DNA of 64,000 bases, from assembly GCA_030272585.1 (NCBI GenBank), contig BSYQ01000002.1:6572001-6636000 (forward strand), read 5' to 3'. Positions 1-10,559 of the stretch are shown here, piece by piece. This DNA comes from Bryopsis sp. KO-2023. Lineage: Eukaryota > Chlorophyta > Ulvophyceae > Bryopsidales > Bryopsidaceae. A program made the position numbers and the translations under genes. The notes beneath the pieces were generated by a model. The model was not told the origin of the DNA, did no database searches, and saw only the letters and a program-made list of their open reading frames with translations. Each line of letters opens with the position of its first letter. Position 1 is the stretch's first letter.

Positions 1-565
1 AGTGACGTACATCCCACAAACTTCTCCATGTGTGACGATCCGAAAAGCGCATTCGGCGCAACTACTAACTTTTCATTCGCGCCGCGACTAAAGGTAGTGT
101 CGCACCGAACTACTGCGGAGTCTGTCTACAGCAACTGAGTCGGACTACGCCAACTTTGAATGTCATATCAAAAACTCGGTATCTAAACTGCAACGCACTG
201 AAACTATCGTCACCCAAGAAGTCGGCTAAGACCAGTCGCACAATTAAAACATCGCAATCCAACAGTGATAAGTTCGAACCCTGCCACTCACGAAAGGCCT
301 AAGACCAGGCACCTGAACGCAATACGAGTCAAAGTCGACGGAGACACCCGCTAAGAGGGCCTTGCTCCCGAGACTGAGACAGAAAGTGGAGTCCCCTGGA
401 GGGTGGTCGCTAAGAAACCATGGCCTAAGGGGACTCTGGAAACTGAGCTGGAGAAGGGAGAAACATAACAAAAGACAAGGAGACACCTCTGAGTGCAAAA
501 ACTCCTAAGGGAAGAACAGCACCTTCCCCCACTAGCTATTACTTCTGACTTCTAGGATTAAAGAC

Positions 566-1030
566 CAGAGATAGGACTTTACGGTTACGGTCACCGTAAC
601 CGGACCGTAACCACCGTAACCGGACCGTAACCGGAGTACAATTTTCGTCAGAAAATCGTACTTTTACGGCCGTAACCGTAGCACCGTACCACTCCGTACC
701 GCTCCGTACCGGACCGTAACGACCGTAACGGCCGTAACAACCGTAAACCGTAGAAAGTGACCCCCGCAGGGTCCCACGATTCCAAAGGAACCCAGGGGGA
801 TTCGAACCTGCGACCCTACTGACTGCAGCCTAACGCTTTAGCACTGAACCACGCTACTTCACGGTGATTTAGGGCCTACCGTAGTTATACCGTACCTGTT
901 CCGTACCGTAAAAACAACATATTACTCCGGTTACGGTACGGAGTTACGGCCGTAGTACGGTGACCGTAACCCGACCGTAACCGGACCGGACCGGAGTCGG
1001 ACCAAAAATTTGGCCCAAGTCCTATCTCTG
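566..1030. mobile_element. hAT-like MITE with CCGTAA-rich interior, nested in the solo LTR
   Basis: The ends are perfect 14-bp inverted repeats, CAGAGATAGGACTT (566-579) and its complement (1017-1030). They are flanked by the 8-bp direct repeat TTAAAGAC (558-565 and 1031-1038). CAG...CTG ends with 8-bp target duplications are the hAT superfamily signature. The related LTR at 43798-45187 lacks the element and shows the empty site. The interior is a degenerate array of CCGTAAC/CCGTACC units in both orientations (about 580-760 and 890-990) around a tRNA-like stretch with a B-box-like GGTTCGAATCC on the minus strand (about 796-858). No transposase, so non-autonomous. Confidence 0.85.
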
Positions 1031-1163
1031 TTAAAGACTAATCAGAAATAGCCTATTTTACTCTCAGCCACCCTACTGACTCCTCTTAACTATAAACACT
1101 TCAGAAACACTATTCTTTCTAGAATTTAGAAGGATGGAAGAAATCATCAGTGATTTCCTTATT

Positions 1164-1190
1164 CACACACACACACTCACACACACCCAC
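1164..1190. repeat. (AC)n microsatellite
   Basis: Short interrupted CA-dinucleotide run inside the solo LTR. Confidence 0.8.
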
Positions 1191-1961
1191 ATATAATTTT
1201 GCAAGGAAATGTTTACAGAAAAAGAGAAGGGATGGTGTATCCCACTTTGAAAGTGAACTGCGTAATCCTTGGGTAATCATATCCTTGGCCAGAAGTACCT
1301 CGTTAGATCCGGATTCCCGTTTAAGGTAAGTCGCGAAGCTTCCTTAAGTCCGTCACAAGTGCGAAGTCTCTTCTTTAGATAGATATCCGAGGTAAGAAGT
1401 TCACGAGGTAAGAGCCGAGGTCAGAGTTATTCTAACAGACCTCGGCGCTATTTTTATACTCGCCGCCAGTTCTAGCGCTAGCGCACATGTGTTGGCGGCG
1501 AGTTCGGCGTCACAGCTAGGGTCGCTTTAGCGACCCGACTAAAAGCTGTCTAGATCGTCTTATGGATCGGGTTTCGTAGTGGGTAGTATCCTATGCGCTG
1601 TTTTCCACCGTGTTTTCGTTGGCTCCTTGTTTTCCCAGCGGCGCTTTTCGTAGAAGTCATACCTCGGATGTCTTAATATGACAGTGCCGTCAGTATGACT
1701 CCTAGTACTCTGCGCTAGCTATGGGTTGGCATGCCAACTATTCGATATTGTCCAGCGCATCGATATACAACCATTCCTACGTCATCGACCTCGTTGGGAG
1801 TTGAACCCAACGTTCGAACCGCCAGGTCTCACATAGAGCAGCTGTAATACAACTGTTTATCAGTGCGAGTTGGCAATTCCATTCTTCCGAATTATAATCG
1901 GGATTAATGTTACATTCTGTTGGCAGTACATCTGCCATGTTCTTTCTAGCTCCGTCACACC

Positions 1962-2631
1962 ATGGACGACAGGCTACACTTGTTCGCGAAAAAAGAGAAA
2001 AGAGAAAAGTCCCACGAAAGAACCTCAACGATTGGGAGGAACTCATTATGAAAAGGCGAACGATCGAAGCTGCCATAGGTATGCTTGTCGTCAGGGAAGG
2101 AACTCTGCAAGTGGGGAGTATTTTTTTCCGATGCAACTTGGGGTTCGAGGGCTTTCTGTTGGGTGAAACTCGACCGGAATTTGCACATGTAGCCCCTAGC
2201 AATAGGGAAGGGAGCCTACGCCCTGCGATTCTGCTAATTCTTTTCGCTCTGGTTGTCTGGCGACAGCCACCATCGAGAAGCCCAGGATTGCGTGGGACCT
2301 CCCCGAAGAGCTCCTTCATCAAATTTTCGCTCCACTTCGACGCATAGATCTAGCAACGTGCTCTTGTGTGGCGAAGAATTGGAATGCGGCAAGGAGGACG
2401 GTCAAGATCCCGAAGGTTCATCGAGATTTAGATTTCGAAGAGTGGGCGCCAGAGATCGCGACGCTGGTGCTTTGTCTGATCGACAGGCACAACCAGCTCC
2501 TTCAGTGGGCCTGGCCATCGCCAGTCCTGGCACCGCCGCCTGCAAAACAAATGCGAGGTGTGGCGAAGCCGGCGACAATCGACTGTGCACTGCCGGCGGA
2601 AGTGGGTCATCAAAGGAAAGACTCTCCATGA
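1962..2631 (+). pseudogene. F-box protein, copy A (broken)
   Basis: Two exons: about 1962-2078, and 2267-2631 after a GT-AG intron (2079-2266, donor ATAG|GTATGC). Exon 2 encodes an F-box, IAWDLPEELLHQIF...CSCVAKNW, the SKP1-binding motif of SCF ubiquitin ligases, followed by an acidic DLDFEEWAPEIATLVLCL segment. The ATG is now part of the target duplication of the upstream solo LTR. Between the ATG and LNDWEEL the sequence has diverged and shifted frame relative to copy C (46106), so an ATG-initiated product would terminate early. The promoter is about 1.9 kb away across the LTR. Probably a pseudogene. Confidence 0.75.
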
Positions 2632-3375
2632 CAGACACACTGTGTGTGGACCTCTAAGGCATAAAAGAGAGGGTACCCATTTAAAGAGCAAGGGTCAATC
2701 GAATGTTGTAGAGATCTCTGCATGAAATTTCACTTGGAGAATGAGGGATTATTAGAAGAGATGTCGGTGCAGCAGCTGCAGACTTTCCTTGAAAAAAAAA
2801 ATCAGAAACCCGAATATATCCACAATATATTGGCCTTGGCAATTCTTGTGGCCACAATGCGTGTGTTCATTTTGAGATCAAAGATGTAGGTTTGGCTGGG
2901 GGGTGATGGTCGTTTCTTGTAACATGAAATACAAGTAAATGTGAACACTCTTCGAAGACCAAAAAAAAAAAAGACGAAGAAAAGAAAAATTAAAACTTCT
3001 TGATCCTCTCAGATCTTTTAAAATGTGCATGGTATATCCGGAAACAAAAAGGACATCACCAGGAAAAGAGATCACACCATCGCTACCTAGCTCTAGAAAT
3101 ATCACCATTCATCTGCTCCTCAGTAAGTAATTCGATCGAGTGAAGGCCCTGCCAAGCAGCTGAAACCCTCAAACAAAAAGAAAAAGGTTTTCAACCCAGA
3201 TCATGCGGATCCATACGGTTTCGTGCATCGGCTGATAAGCCCCGACCTATTCTCCTTGAAAAACTGTTTTTAAATTGTACTTACATTGGCCAAGTCGGTT
3301 CTGGCCGTCGACAGTCGAAGCTGTTTCTCAACAAACGAGACTCACAGACAATAGGGCCGTATTCACACCATGGCG
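2632..3375. other. Spacer between F-box and bestrophin copy A
   Basis: Non-coding 3' sequence shared with 22700-23320 (inverted) and 46864-47440 (direct). No gene, RNA or element boundary is recognised in it; the three copies simply document the block duplication. Confidence 0.6.
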
Positions 3376-5330
3376 TCAATTCCAAATGTTAGGTCTCCCG
3401 CTCTCGGACGGGCGTCGGATAACAAGAAAGGGCTTTGCATTGAAACGGCGCCTTCTAACACCACCCCGTTGTGTTTCCCGGCGGATAGAGATTTCAGAGG
3501 TGTTCACGCTTTCGTGTTGGCCGTGGTGAAATAAGTCTTGCACTCCAGCAGTGATATTCCGGCATATCGATTCCAGGGGCAAAACATCGAACGGCTTTTC
3601 CAGATGAATGGCGAATGTTTCAACATTCATTACAGCGAGGGAAAGGAAGAACATTCCCGGTATCGTACATGCTTTGCAGGAGTTTGCAACGAGCACTGGG
3701 AGAAGACTCAACCAGACTTCCAAGAAGCACGTTACATGCCTGAAAACACGCACAAAATTCAATCGGAACTGTGTTTCTCCCCACGATCACACGGGGGGGG
3801 CTACAGAAACAACCAAAACGGCGAAAGACGAAAAATTCATGTCAACTGTTTTGTTTCTTTACAAGAGGACAGTTGGGTGCACTGGCACCTTGAGAACTCG
3901 GCTGAGGCAGGTTGTCTTTTGAGTCTTTCGCATCGGTCGACTATATCAGCGAAAAACGCGATGTTGCGGTCCATGCTCTTGGACGCTTTCAGCGGCATGT
4001 TTGCCGACCTCACTGATTTCGAAGCTGCCTGAAGGCAGAAGTTTGGTAGATTCTCGCAGCTCATCTGCAATCACAAGCATCCGAAGTATTGCGTAACAGA
4101 ATCACAGCTTTTCACAAGGAAACGACACTTTCAAAAAAGTGAAAACTGAGATGAAGCTGGAACTCATGTCTCACCAGGCTCGCGAGCTCTTTGTCGGTCA
4201 ATATGATATCCAAAGGAAAAAAGTTCTTGACTCTCCTCGCCTTATATTTCACTTCTTTTTTCTTCGGCCAGGTGGATACGGAGGCTGTAAGCGAAGGCGA
4301 TGATCCATTTACCGAACTGCTCTCTCTCTTTACTATCCTCCATATACTTCTTTGCCTGAATATTCATTAAACAATTATTAAACGGCGTGGAGTTTTTTTT
4401 TTCACGCCACGATGCCTTGTGAACAATCTCCACCGAAAAAAAAAAAAGCAGCTCAGAGATCGTTTCTGAGCTCGATATGCACGTACGAGTTTTGTGACGT
4501 CTCTGGATCGGTTGAGCAATGCGGTCCAAGCGATGTGCGCCTCACGCCATCGAGCGCACATAACGCTCACTCTCAACGCCAGAATCAGTACCAGTGCGAA
4601 AGAGGCGAGAGTGGCAACAGTCCCACCCGCTGGAACACTCAGGGCGGGCAAAAAGTGCGAGAGAATGCCGTTTTCTCCGCACACTCTATAGGCCTCCACG
4701 ACTGGAAAAAACGACATCATCATCAAATGGAAGGAAAGGCGTTTTTGGCTTGCAGAGCAGATATCCTCATTGGACCCAAACTACCTGCTGCGATGAAGGT
4801 GAAGAATAAAGCTGGCGATAGTGTTTCCTTGGACGCCAGGTCCCTGCACACACGCCACGTCTCCAGTGATATGGATCCCAGTTGGAAACAAACCACAGCA
4901 CCTAAAGCATTTCCATCACTGGTTCAGTACCACAACTCACTGTGGAGGGCGTCGGAGATCGCACCATTTCCGAAGGACGTCGCCAATCTGCTACACAAAA
5001 CGATCGTCAGAAAACGCAGAATGAAACGAACACCACCAATCGTAGCGTGCACTCTATCCGCACCAGTCTTAACCTATCTCCATTTTCAAGTAGCGTGTCA
5101 GAGAACCATCTCCTGTCGTCGCACTCTTTGGGGACTTCTCCCCCATACGACACAATATCGTCGTAAGGAGTGGGCGCCGAATTGATCCTCAGTCCACGAG
5201 CATTCCTAGGAGAGAATGTCCTTTTTGGGCGTCGAAATTCGGCCGTCGACAACATCTGTCGGCGTGAAAAAGGGGCTCTCGACACGTAACGAGAAGAGGG
5301 ACACGATATAACTATGAGAGGGTGAGCCAT
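3376..5330 (-). pseudogene. Bestrophin-type channel, copy A (frameshifted)
   Basis: Minus-strand exons match the bestrophin/UPF0187 anion-channel family. About 4500-4720 encodes a membrane segment followed by the diagnostic RWREAHIAWTALLNRSRDV (family pattern: RW-E-R-W--L-N-SR). About 4250-4370 encodes GKWIIAFAYSLRIHL; 3837-4070 encodes the CERLKRQP helix; 3376-3760 encodes the last membrane region ending EKPFDVLPLESICRNI, equivalent to the family's DPFD-PLD-IC. Relative to copy B (21250-22690), a 1-bp insertion in the A-rich codons after HLAEE (near 4260) shifts the frame to an early stop. The N-terminal part (4960-5330) is uncertain. Family assignment is confident, functionality unlikely. 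Confidence 0.72.
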
Positions 5331-5808
5331 ATTCGAAAAAGTGCACCAATGCTCTCGGATTGGAAAAAGTCAAAACCAAAGATATGAGGGTAAACGCGCC
5401 GCCGAAACGGTTACAACCGTGCAATCAGTTACGAGGATGTTAAGAATTCATGAGGGAAGGCGACGTAACATGGCGGCGCATACTAATCAGGGTCGATCCT
5501 TAATTTCCAGACAAAAAAGGCAACAAGTGGATCCGAATGCCATCAAGTATCTTGGCACGAGTTGGGCACTGGGGCTCCCATAGCATCGATCGTGTAAAAT
5601 AGTCGTCGTTGAAGCCACAGATGACGTCGATCGCGCCATTACAAGTCTAGACAGGTCGGGTGTCGAGTAAAATATGATGCACACATCGCTTCTCTGTCAC
5701 GTTCGTTCGACAATTAGAACGCCACGGGCAGTCGCAGACAACCATGTGGGTGTGGTCGATGTCTTTGCAAGAAGGGTATATAAACCCAGAAACGGCCAAT
5801 CGATCGGA
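5331..5808. other. Spacer upstream of bestrophin copy A
   Basis: Holds the probable promoter side of bestrophin copy A. Similar sequence lies at 20170-20634 in inverted orientation. No motif beyond the shared sequence is recognised. Confidence 0.5.
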
Positions 5809-5888
5809 GTCAGGACCGTGGCTGGAGGCACAAGGAAGTTTGTGTTTCAAGCACGACCCGTTGACGGTTCGAATCCTTCTGTTTTGAC
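5809..5888 (+). other. tRNA-like sequence, copy A
   Basis: The first 7 nt (GTCAGGA) can pair with the last 7 (TTTTGAC) and a T-arm-like GGTTCGAATCC is present. A possible anticodon arm TTGTG-TTTCAAG-CACGA would give UCA. The 5' part before that arm is about 10 nt too long and the D arm does not fold. It is conserved, with changes, at 20085-20169. I treat it as a tRNA-derived element or decayed tRNA, not a functional tRNA. Confidence 0.4.
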
Positions 5889-6059
5889 ACACCATCGGCA
5901 GGGTGCATCCGTGGTTCGAGAGGCTGTGCCATTGAATTTCATTGCAGTGATCTCCCTCAACGATGCTGTTATTGAATCAAAATTGCATGGAATTTTTTTA
6001 TGGTTGGGACTGAGGGTCAAGGAATTATCTTGATTTTTTTTTGATTTGATCCCACAACT

Positions 6060-8070
6060 AGGGGGGGGTGGGGGGTGGCCACGTGGTGTTCACTGCATTT
6101 AGCTCTGTTGCACTCACTCATGTCCGACTCGTTTTCTTTCCCACTCTATTTTGAGGATGGATACATCCTGCCAACAGACAGTTTTGTCTCTCACTTTCCA
6201 GAAGTCCGAAATGAGATTATAATTGTACAACTTATCAACTCTCCAAATTTCCACAAAACTGTTTCAACCAATTTTATCAATTTTTTTCTTGTCTGTACAG
6301 AAGAAAGAATTTTCCACATTTCTTATTCACAAGTCTGAATTTTCAGCCAAAACAACTCCCCCCCACTATGTCTCACTACTTTTTGCTTTCTGTGACTGAC
6401 CCATTAGTCTCTCACTCTTTTTCCCTCCCCCAAACTTTACCACTGATTCAAAATACAAAATCATTCAGAATCTCAAAGGGGGGTGGCAGAAACGATACAA
6501 TCAGGTTTGCTGCTCTTGGCCCCAATTTTCAATCCACTTCTACGGTCTATTTTCAGCTTTTTTTCTGTGGAGGGGGAACCAGCCTTGGCATTTTACCCCT
6601 ACAACATGCCCAGCATTTTTTCAACTTTATTGTTCTTCAGCTTCATTTGGGCTGGCAGGTGCATGGTGGTCCATCTTTTCTTAATATTCTTGGGTTTTCT
6701 GGAGTCCACCTATTCAGCCACCGCCGCTTACTTTTTTTTTTTCTTTTTTTTAATTCTACCCAAGGGGGGGGGGGGAAGATTGGCAGAATCAGGCTTCTGG
6801 ATATCTTAACCTACATCGAGAACATAGAAAAGGGTTGCACATGTGGGGGAAGTAATAAAAAACATCCCTGTCCATGTGTGTTTTAATTAAAACTGAAAAA
6901 AGACAAATGCGTCACTGACGGCATTAGCCACAAAACCCTGCAGGAACTCTGGTGCATTTGGGCTTTTTTGTTTTGAAAGCTTTTCCTAGCCATCCCTGTT
7001 TTGCTTTCAGGGACCAACCGAAACATGCAAAATAGAAATCCCTTGCAAGGATAAATAATTCCAGAAAACTGGATTTTGAGGGGGAAAAAAGGTACCCCCA
7101 CAAGAAATCCCTCCATGTTTCTTTCCCATAATATAAACAAAGCTTCTTTTTTTTCATTTTTCTGGAATTATTTTTTCCATCACCTTGTTTTGAAAAAAGG
7201 CATCCACATTAGCTAAAAACCAATTCGATGTGACGACCCCTGTCCACAGCCCAATGCAGAATCGTAATCAATTTTGAGTGAAAAAGAGTGTTTTAATAAA
7301 ATTGTCAATGTAGGACCAGCTATTGATATTTTGTGGGTCAGTGACCCACTAAAGAAAAAGAGTCATAGGGATGCTTTTCTGCAATTTTGTTTTGTCCCTG
7401 TTCTCCCCCAACTCAAAGGAATCCCTCCCTTTAGAGGGCTGGATTATCCACTGCCACCCTTTCTCCTTCTTCTCTCTTGTTTTCTTTTTTTTTCTTCAAC
7501 AGATGGGTGGATGAAAACTAACCTGATCTAAAAAGCCCTCCGGTCATTCCTGCAGTCCTTTTGATACGGGGCTCCTGTTGCTTCTCGTTGGATTGGAGAG
7601 TCCAGTTGATTTCTTCTTTTCGTTTGTCCGCAGTCCACCCCCCTTGTCAATAATCAGAAAACCACCTCCAGGTTTCCGGCATCTGAGTTTTTAGCATTTT
7701 CAAAACGAAATTCAAATCCACCCCCACTAGATCGACATTCGTTGTAAATACACATGCACATTTGATGATTCAGACAATAGATGAGAAGAAACCTGAAATG
7801 TTGGATTTAAAAATTGATTTTCTACAATGCTTGATTTCTTGGGAAGTAGGATTTATGATGGGACGATTGGTCAGGTCAATCCAGGCCACACCAATTTTTT
7901 TCCATTGACAGAAGTTTTTCTTTTTGCTTTATTCATGAAAGAAAGCAGAAAACCGACCCCCAGGTCTACCATATTTTTGACCGGCTGGCAAGCTTCACCA
8001 CGAGCGGCTTGAGGGGGCGCTGCTCTGTCAGACTGTGTCTTCAGGAAACAGTCGCACTCTAAATCCAGCA
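6060..8070. repeat. Low-complexity non-coding repeat block, copy A
   Basis: About 2 kb of T- and G-run-rich DNA without a convincing gene. Copies lie at 48340-50400 (direct) and 17950-19930 (inverted); its right part (about 7826-7900) also recurs at 41900-41975. Between A and C, 6680-7495 and 7730-8070 look identical or nearly so, whereas 7495-7720 differs clearly. Short open frames do not survive in the inverted copy, so I read none as a gene. Confidence 0.7.
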
Positions 8071-8073
8071 ACC

Positions 8074-8436
8074 ATGGCGTCGTCCCAATCGCCTCACAAT
8101 GGAGTGGCCGAATGCAATACCGGCGTCCCGTCAGTAGAGATAAAAGTGGGCCTGGAGTCGGAGCCCCCCATTCCGAACGCGAAAGAAAATAGCCGACACC
8201 AGGCGGACGTACTCATGTTTTTTCCTGACCACATTCGGCCCACTCCAAGGAAAGTCTCAAAACAGGGGGGTCAATTGAAAGGAAAGAAAATTTGCACAGT
8301 CACTCTTCCACCCACTGCAGAGAAATTTGATCCCGACCCTCTGTCGACTTGTCGGATCATCAACGTCGATCAATCCGACAGCACCAAGTCTACCAGAAAA
8401 AACGCGCGTTCCAGCCGCTGCACCTTCGTGTGTTGA
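8074..8436 (+). CDS. Gene X, copy A (unrecognised, about 120 aa)
   Basis: Start chosen at accATGGCG, the best eukaryotic initiation context. The product begins MASSQSP and contains VTLPPTAEKF followed by PLSTCRIINVDQSDST. The frame is also open in copy C (50412) with few replacements. A diverged relative at 58041-58568 keeps the VTLP..LST..I-N-D spacing, and a broken one lies at 17400-17936 on the minus strand. No known domain is recognised. It may be one exon of a larger gene that includes conserved segments to about 9420. Confidence 0.5.
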   Translation: MASSQSPHNGVAECNTGVPSVEIKVGLESEPPIPNAKENSRHQADVLMFFPDHIRPTPRKVSKQGGQLKGKKICTVTLPPTAEKFDPDPLSTCRIINVDQSDSTKSTRKNARSSRCTFVC

Positions 8437-9475
8437 AAGGGGTCGCGCTCGAGGCCTCCATTTCAAAATCAACCCCCTGACACATTCTTTTCCTTTGGGT
8501 GCTCGGAATATTTCGAGCTCAGGCGAATTTGGGCCACACCTTTGGCAGTTTCCGCGTCTTGGCCAAGGCCGACTCCCGTGCGTCCAGGGCGTGCGCACCG
8601 CTGTATGCACCTACCAAAAAAAAGGATGAGTTTCTAAGTCACATCATGAGGGAAAAAAACGCGCTCGACGACAACTGAAATGTAAAGGAGAGAGAAATTA
8701 AAAATCAACTAACCCGGCACTAATCGGGTCAAAACATATTTTCGATCATGACGTTGATCCGCCAGAGTGGGTGGCCCCCACTCTGGCACGACACTTGGCA
8801 CCCATGATGGCAACGATGGTGCAACCAAGGTCGTCCCCCGGTTGATCCCGGGGGGTCTCGTCAACCGATCAGGATTCGCCCACCATGGGAATTTCGGCAT
8901 TTCGATCGTCGATGGGGTAGCTAACTACCTCATTGACATCGCTAATGCCGCATAATTTTTACTTCTTTTTTCTCCGTGCCACTCGCACACAAATCGACCA
9001 ACTCATACGAAAAATTTAAACTCTTGAACCCCTAAATACACCGAGTGACACTCAAGAATACGTGGAAAACATTCATATCATCACAACACTCTCCAAAAAG
9101 AGCTTTCAGAATAATCAAAGGCTGTACTTAGACCTCAACTCTTCACCCAACATGTGGAACACCACACAGAAGCTAAAATGTATCAGCTTGCCTCGAGTTT
9201 CCAGACTTCGCTTGAAACCTTTCTATGCGCTTCCAGTGAGATAATAGAGCGGTATCGCGACCAGCGCTCCCTGGTTGCACACATGGCAGGTTTGCAAAAA
9301 AAACAAAGCGGCATTCTCAGGGTCGTGTCTGACGATCGTCCAAATCTAGGTTCTTTGCCGAAAAGTATTTGCAGAGGTCAGGAGACAGAACTTTGTTACA
9401 GTAGCGACATGATAACTCCCTGATAGTACAACGATCAAGTCACTGGGGTTCTGGATATCAGTATTTTAGTTACAG
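8437..9475 (+). other. Conserved segment between genes X and Y, copy A
   Basis: Nearly identical to 50775-51813. It holds short open segments (8767-8955 and 9154-9423, the latter with a helical-looking EIIERYRDQRSLVAHMAGLQ). One-base differences between copies change the frame of the first segment, so its coding status is doubtful. No RNA gene or element seen. Confidence 0.4.
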
Positions 9476-10065
9476 CACGAGTACTTGGTCGACTTTGATG
9501 CCCACTTTGACACGCGTTTTGGAATGTTGTGGTTACGTCGTTTCGCTGGCGCTTTTCGGTGCTTTGGGAAGAGCGACGTCGACGCACCGTTGCAGATCGA
9601 GAAGACACAAGCAGAGGAACAGTTCGAGCTGGTGGTAGGACCCCCCTGGTTCGGGTTTATTCTGGTGCTGGATAGGGAACAGAAGTTATAAGTGACTTGA
9701 CAAGTGAATTTTGTGTGCATTTTTCTGTTATAGATAGAGGACGAAGAGGTGCTATTTTCTGACGATTCGGTGGAGCCCGAGTGCTTCGAGGGCGTTTTCA
9801 ACTCTCTGCTACACCAGCAGCTTAGGTAAAAGATTGAAATTTTTGATGGATGTGGTTAGATTCTTTTTAACCTCACACCGTCATTCACAAAGGGGGCTGA
9901 TACGTGTGGGCACGTGTGGGCTATTTCAGCGTGAGCTTCGAACCAACGGCGCACCTTGAACATTGGGAAAGAGACGATTGCGAAGTGCCCGAACAACTGC
10001 TACACGAAGGCTATGTGTGTGATGTTGGGCTGCGACAGAAACGTCGCAAACTTTGCAAAGTTTGA
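9476..10065 (+). CDS. Gene Y, 5' module, copy A (unrecognised, spliced)
   Basis: Three exons fit GT-AG introns in phase: 9476-9634, 9734-9825 and 9930-10065. The peptide starts HEYLVDFDAHFDTRF, has an acidic centre (DEEVLFSDDSVEPECFEGVF) and ends LRQKRRKLCKV then a stop. Copy C (51814-52392) keeps the exon structure. In the last exon both early A/C substitutions (CAA/CAG, TAT/TAC) are synonymous in this frame, supporting it over the overlapping longer frame. The true start lies further upstream and was not found. No family recognised. Confidence 0.5.
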
Positions 10066-10559
10066 TAGGGTCGCGTTTTCCCCATACAAAATGACAACGC
10101 GAGTACCGAAGCCAATGGGTGCAAAAGCGCGACGCACGAAATTGTCAAGATTTGGCATACACGTTGCCCCCGTCTTCAGCAGAAACCTAGTAGGCTTGAT
10201 ACATCGTATTCGGACGATAGAAAATTTTGATGGTGTGGGACACGCCATTGTCAGCGAAGAAGCCCAAAGTGTAAGTCTCCACACCACGATTGAAGCGATA
10301 GTCTTTACCAGGTTTTCTGTACCTTGTCTTTTATCGAAACCTCGAAGTTTACTGGAGAAACGCAAAAGCAAAGTCTGCGCAGGGACTACGGTTAGAGGTC
10401 TTCCCTGTGTGTGTGTTGCGCCAAAGGGTCGTCAGAAGTGCATCAATATCGAATTAAATACCATCAGTGTCAGCTCGAAGGCAGGATTAACTACCGTCGT
10501 TTGTGATGTTTTCGCGCAGCCGGGGGCCCAACGTCAACCTGAATACTACCCTTTTGAAG

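Larger units (their letters stand above)
31..1959. mobile_element. Solo LTR of an LTR retrotransposon, inserted at the start codon of F-box copy A
   Basis: The element begins TGTGACG and ends CGTCACA, the TG...CA ends of LTRs, and is flanked by the 5-bp direct repeat CCATG (26-30 and 1960-1964). The uninterrupted target is visible at 46084-46115, where the same flank reads straight through ctccatggacgac. A second member in opposite orientation lies at 43798-45187. Net length is about 1.46 kb after removing the nested element at 566-1030 and its target duplication. No gag or pol is present, so I read it as a solo LTR; a non-coding transposon with TG/CA ends is the alternative. The ATG of the F-box gene lies inside the target duplication. 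Confidence 0.8.

Noticed and set aside
244-498. An 84-codon gene inside the solo LTR (counterpart 44742-45008)
   Set aside because: The frame lies wholly inside LTR sequence and its ends differ between the two LTRs by frameshifts.
5809-5888. Selenocysteine tRNA, because of a UCA-like anticodon
   Set aside because: The long variable arm and 13-bp acceptor/T stack of tRNA-Sec are absent and the extra length lies on the 5' side.
6924-7157. Small genes in the non-coding repeat block (also 49223-49497)
   Set aside because: Frames are identical in A and C only because the DNA is identical, and they are not maintained in the inverted copy at 17.9-19.9 kb.
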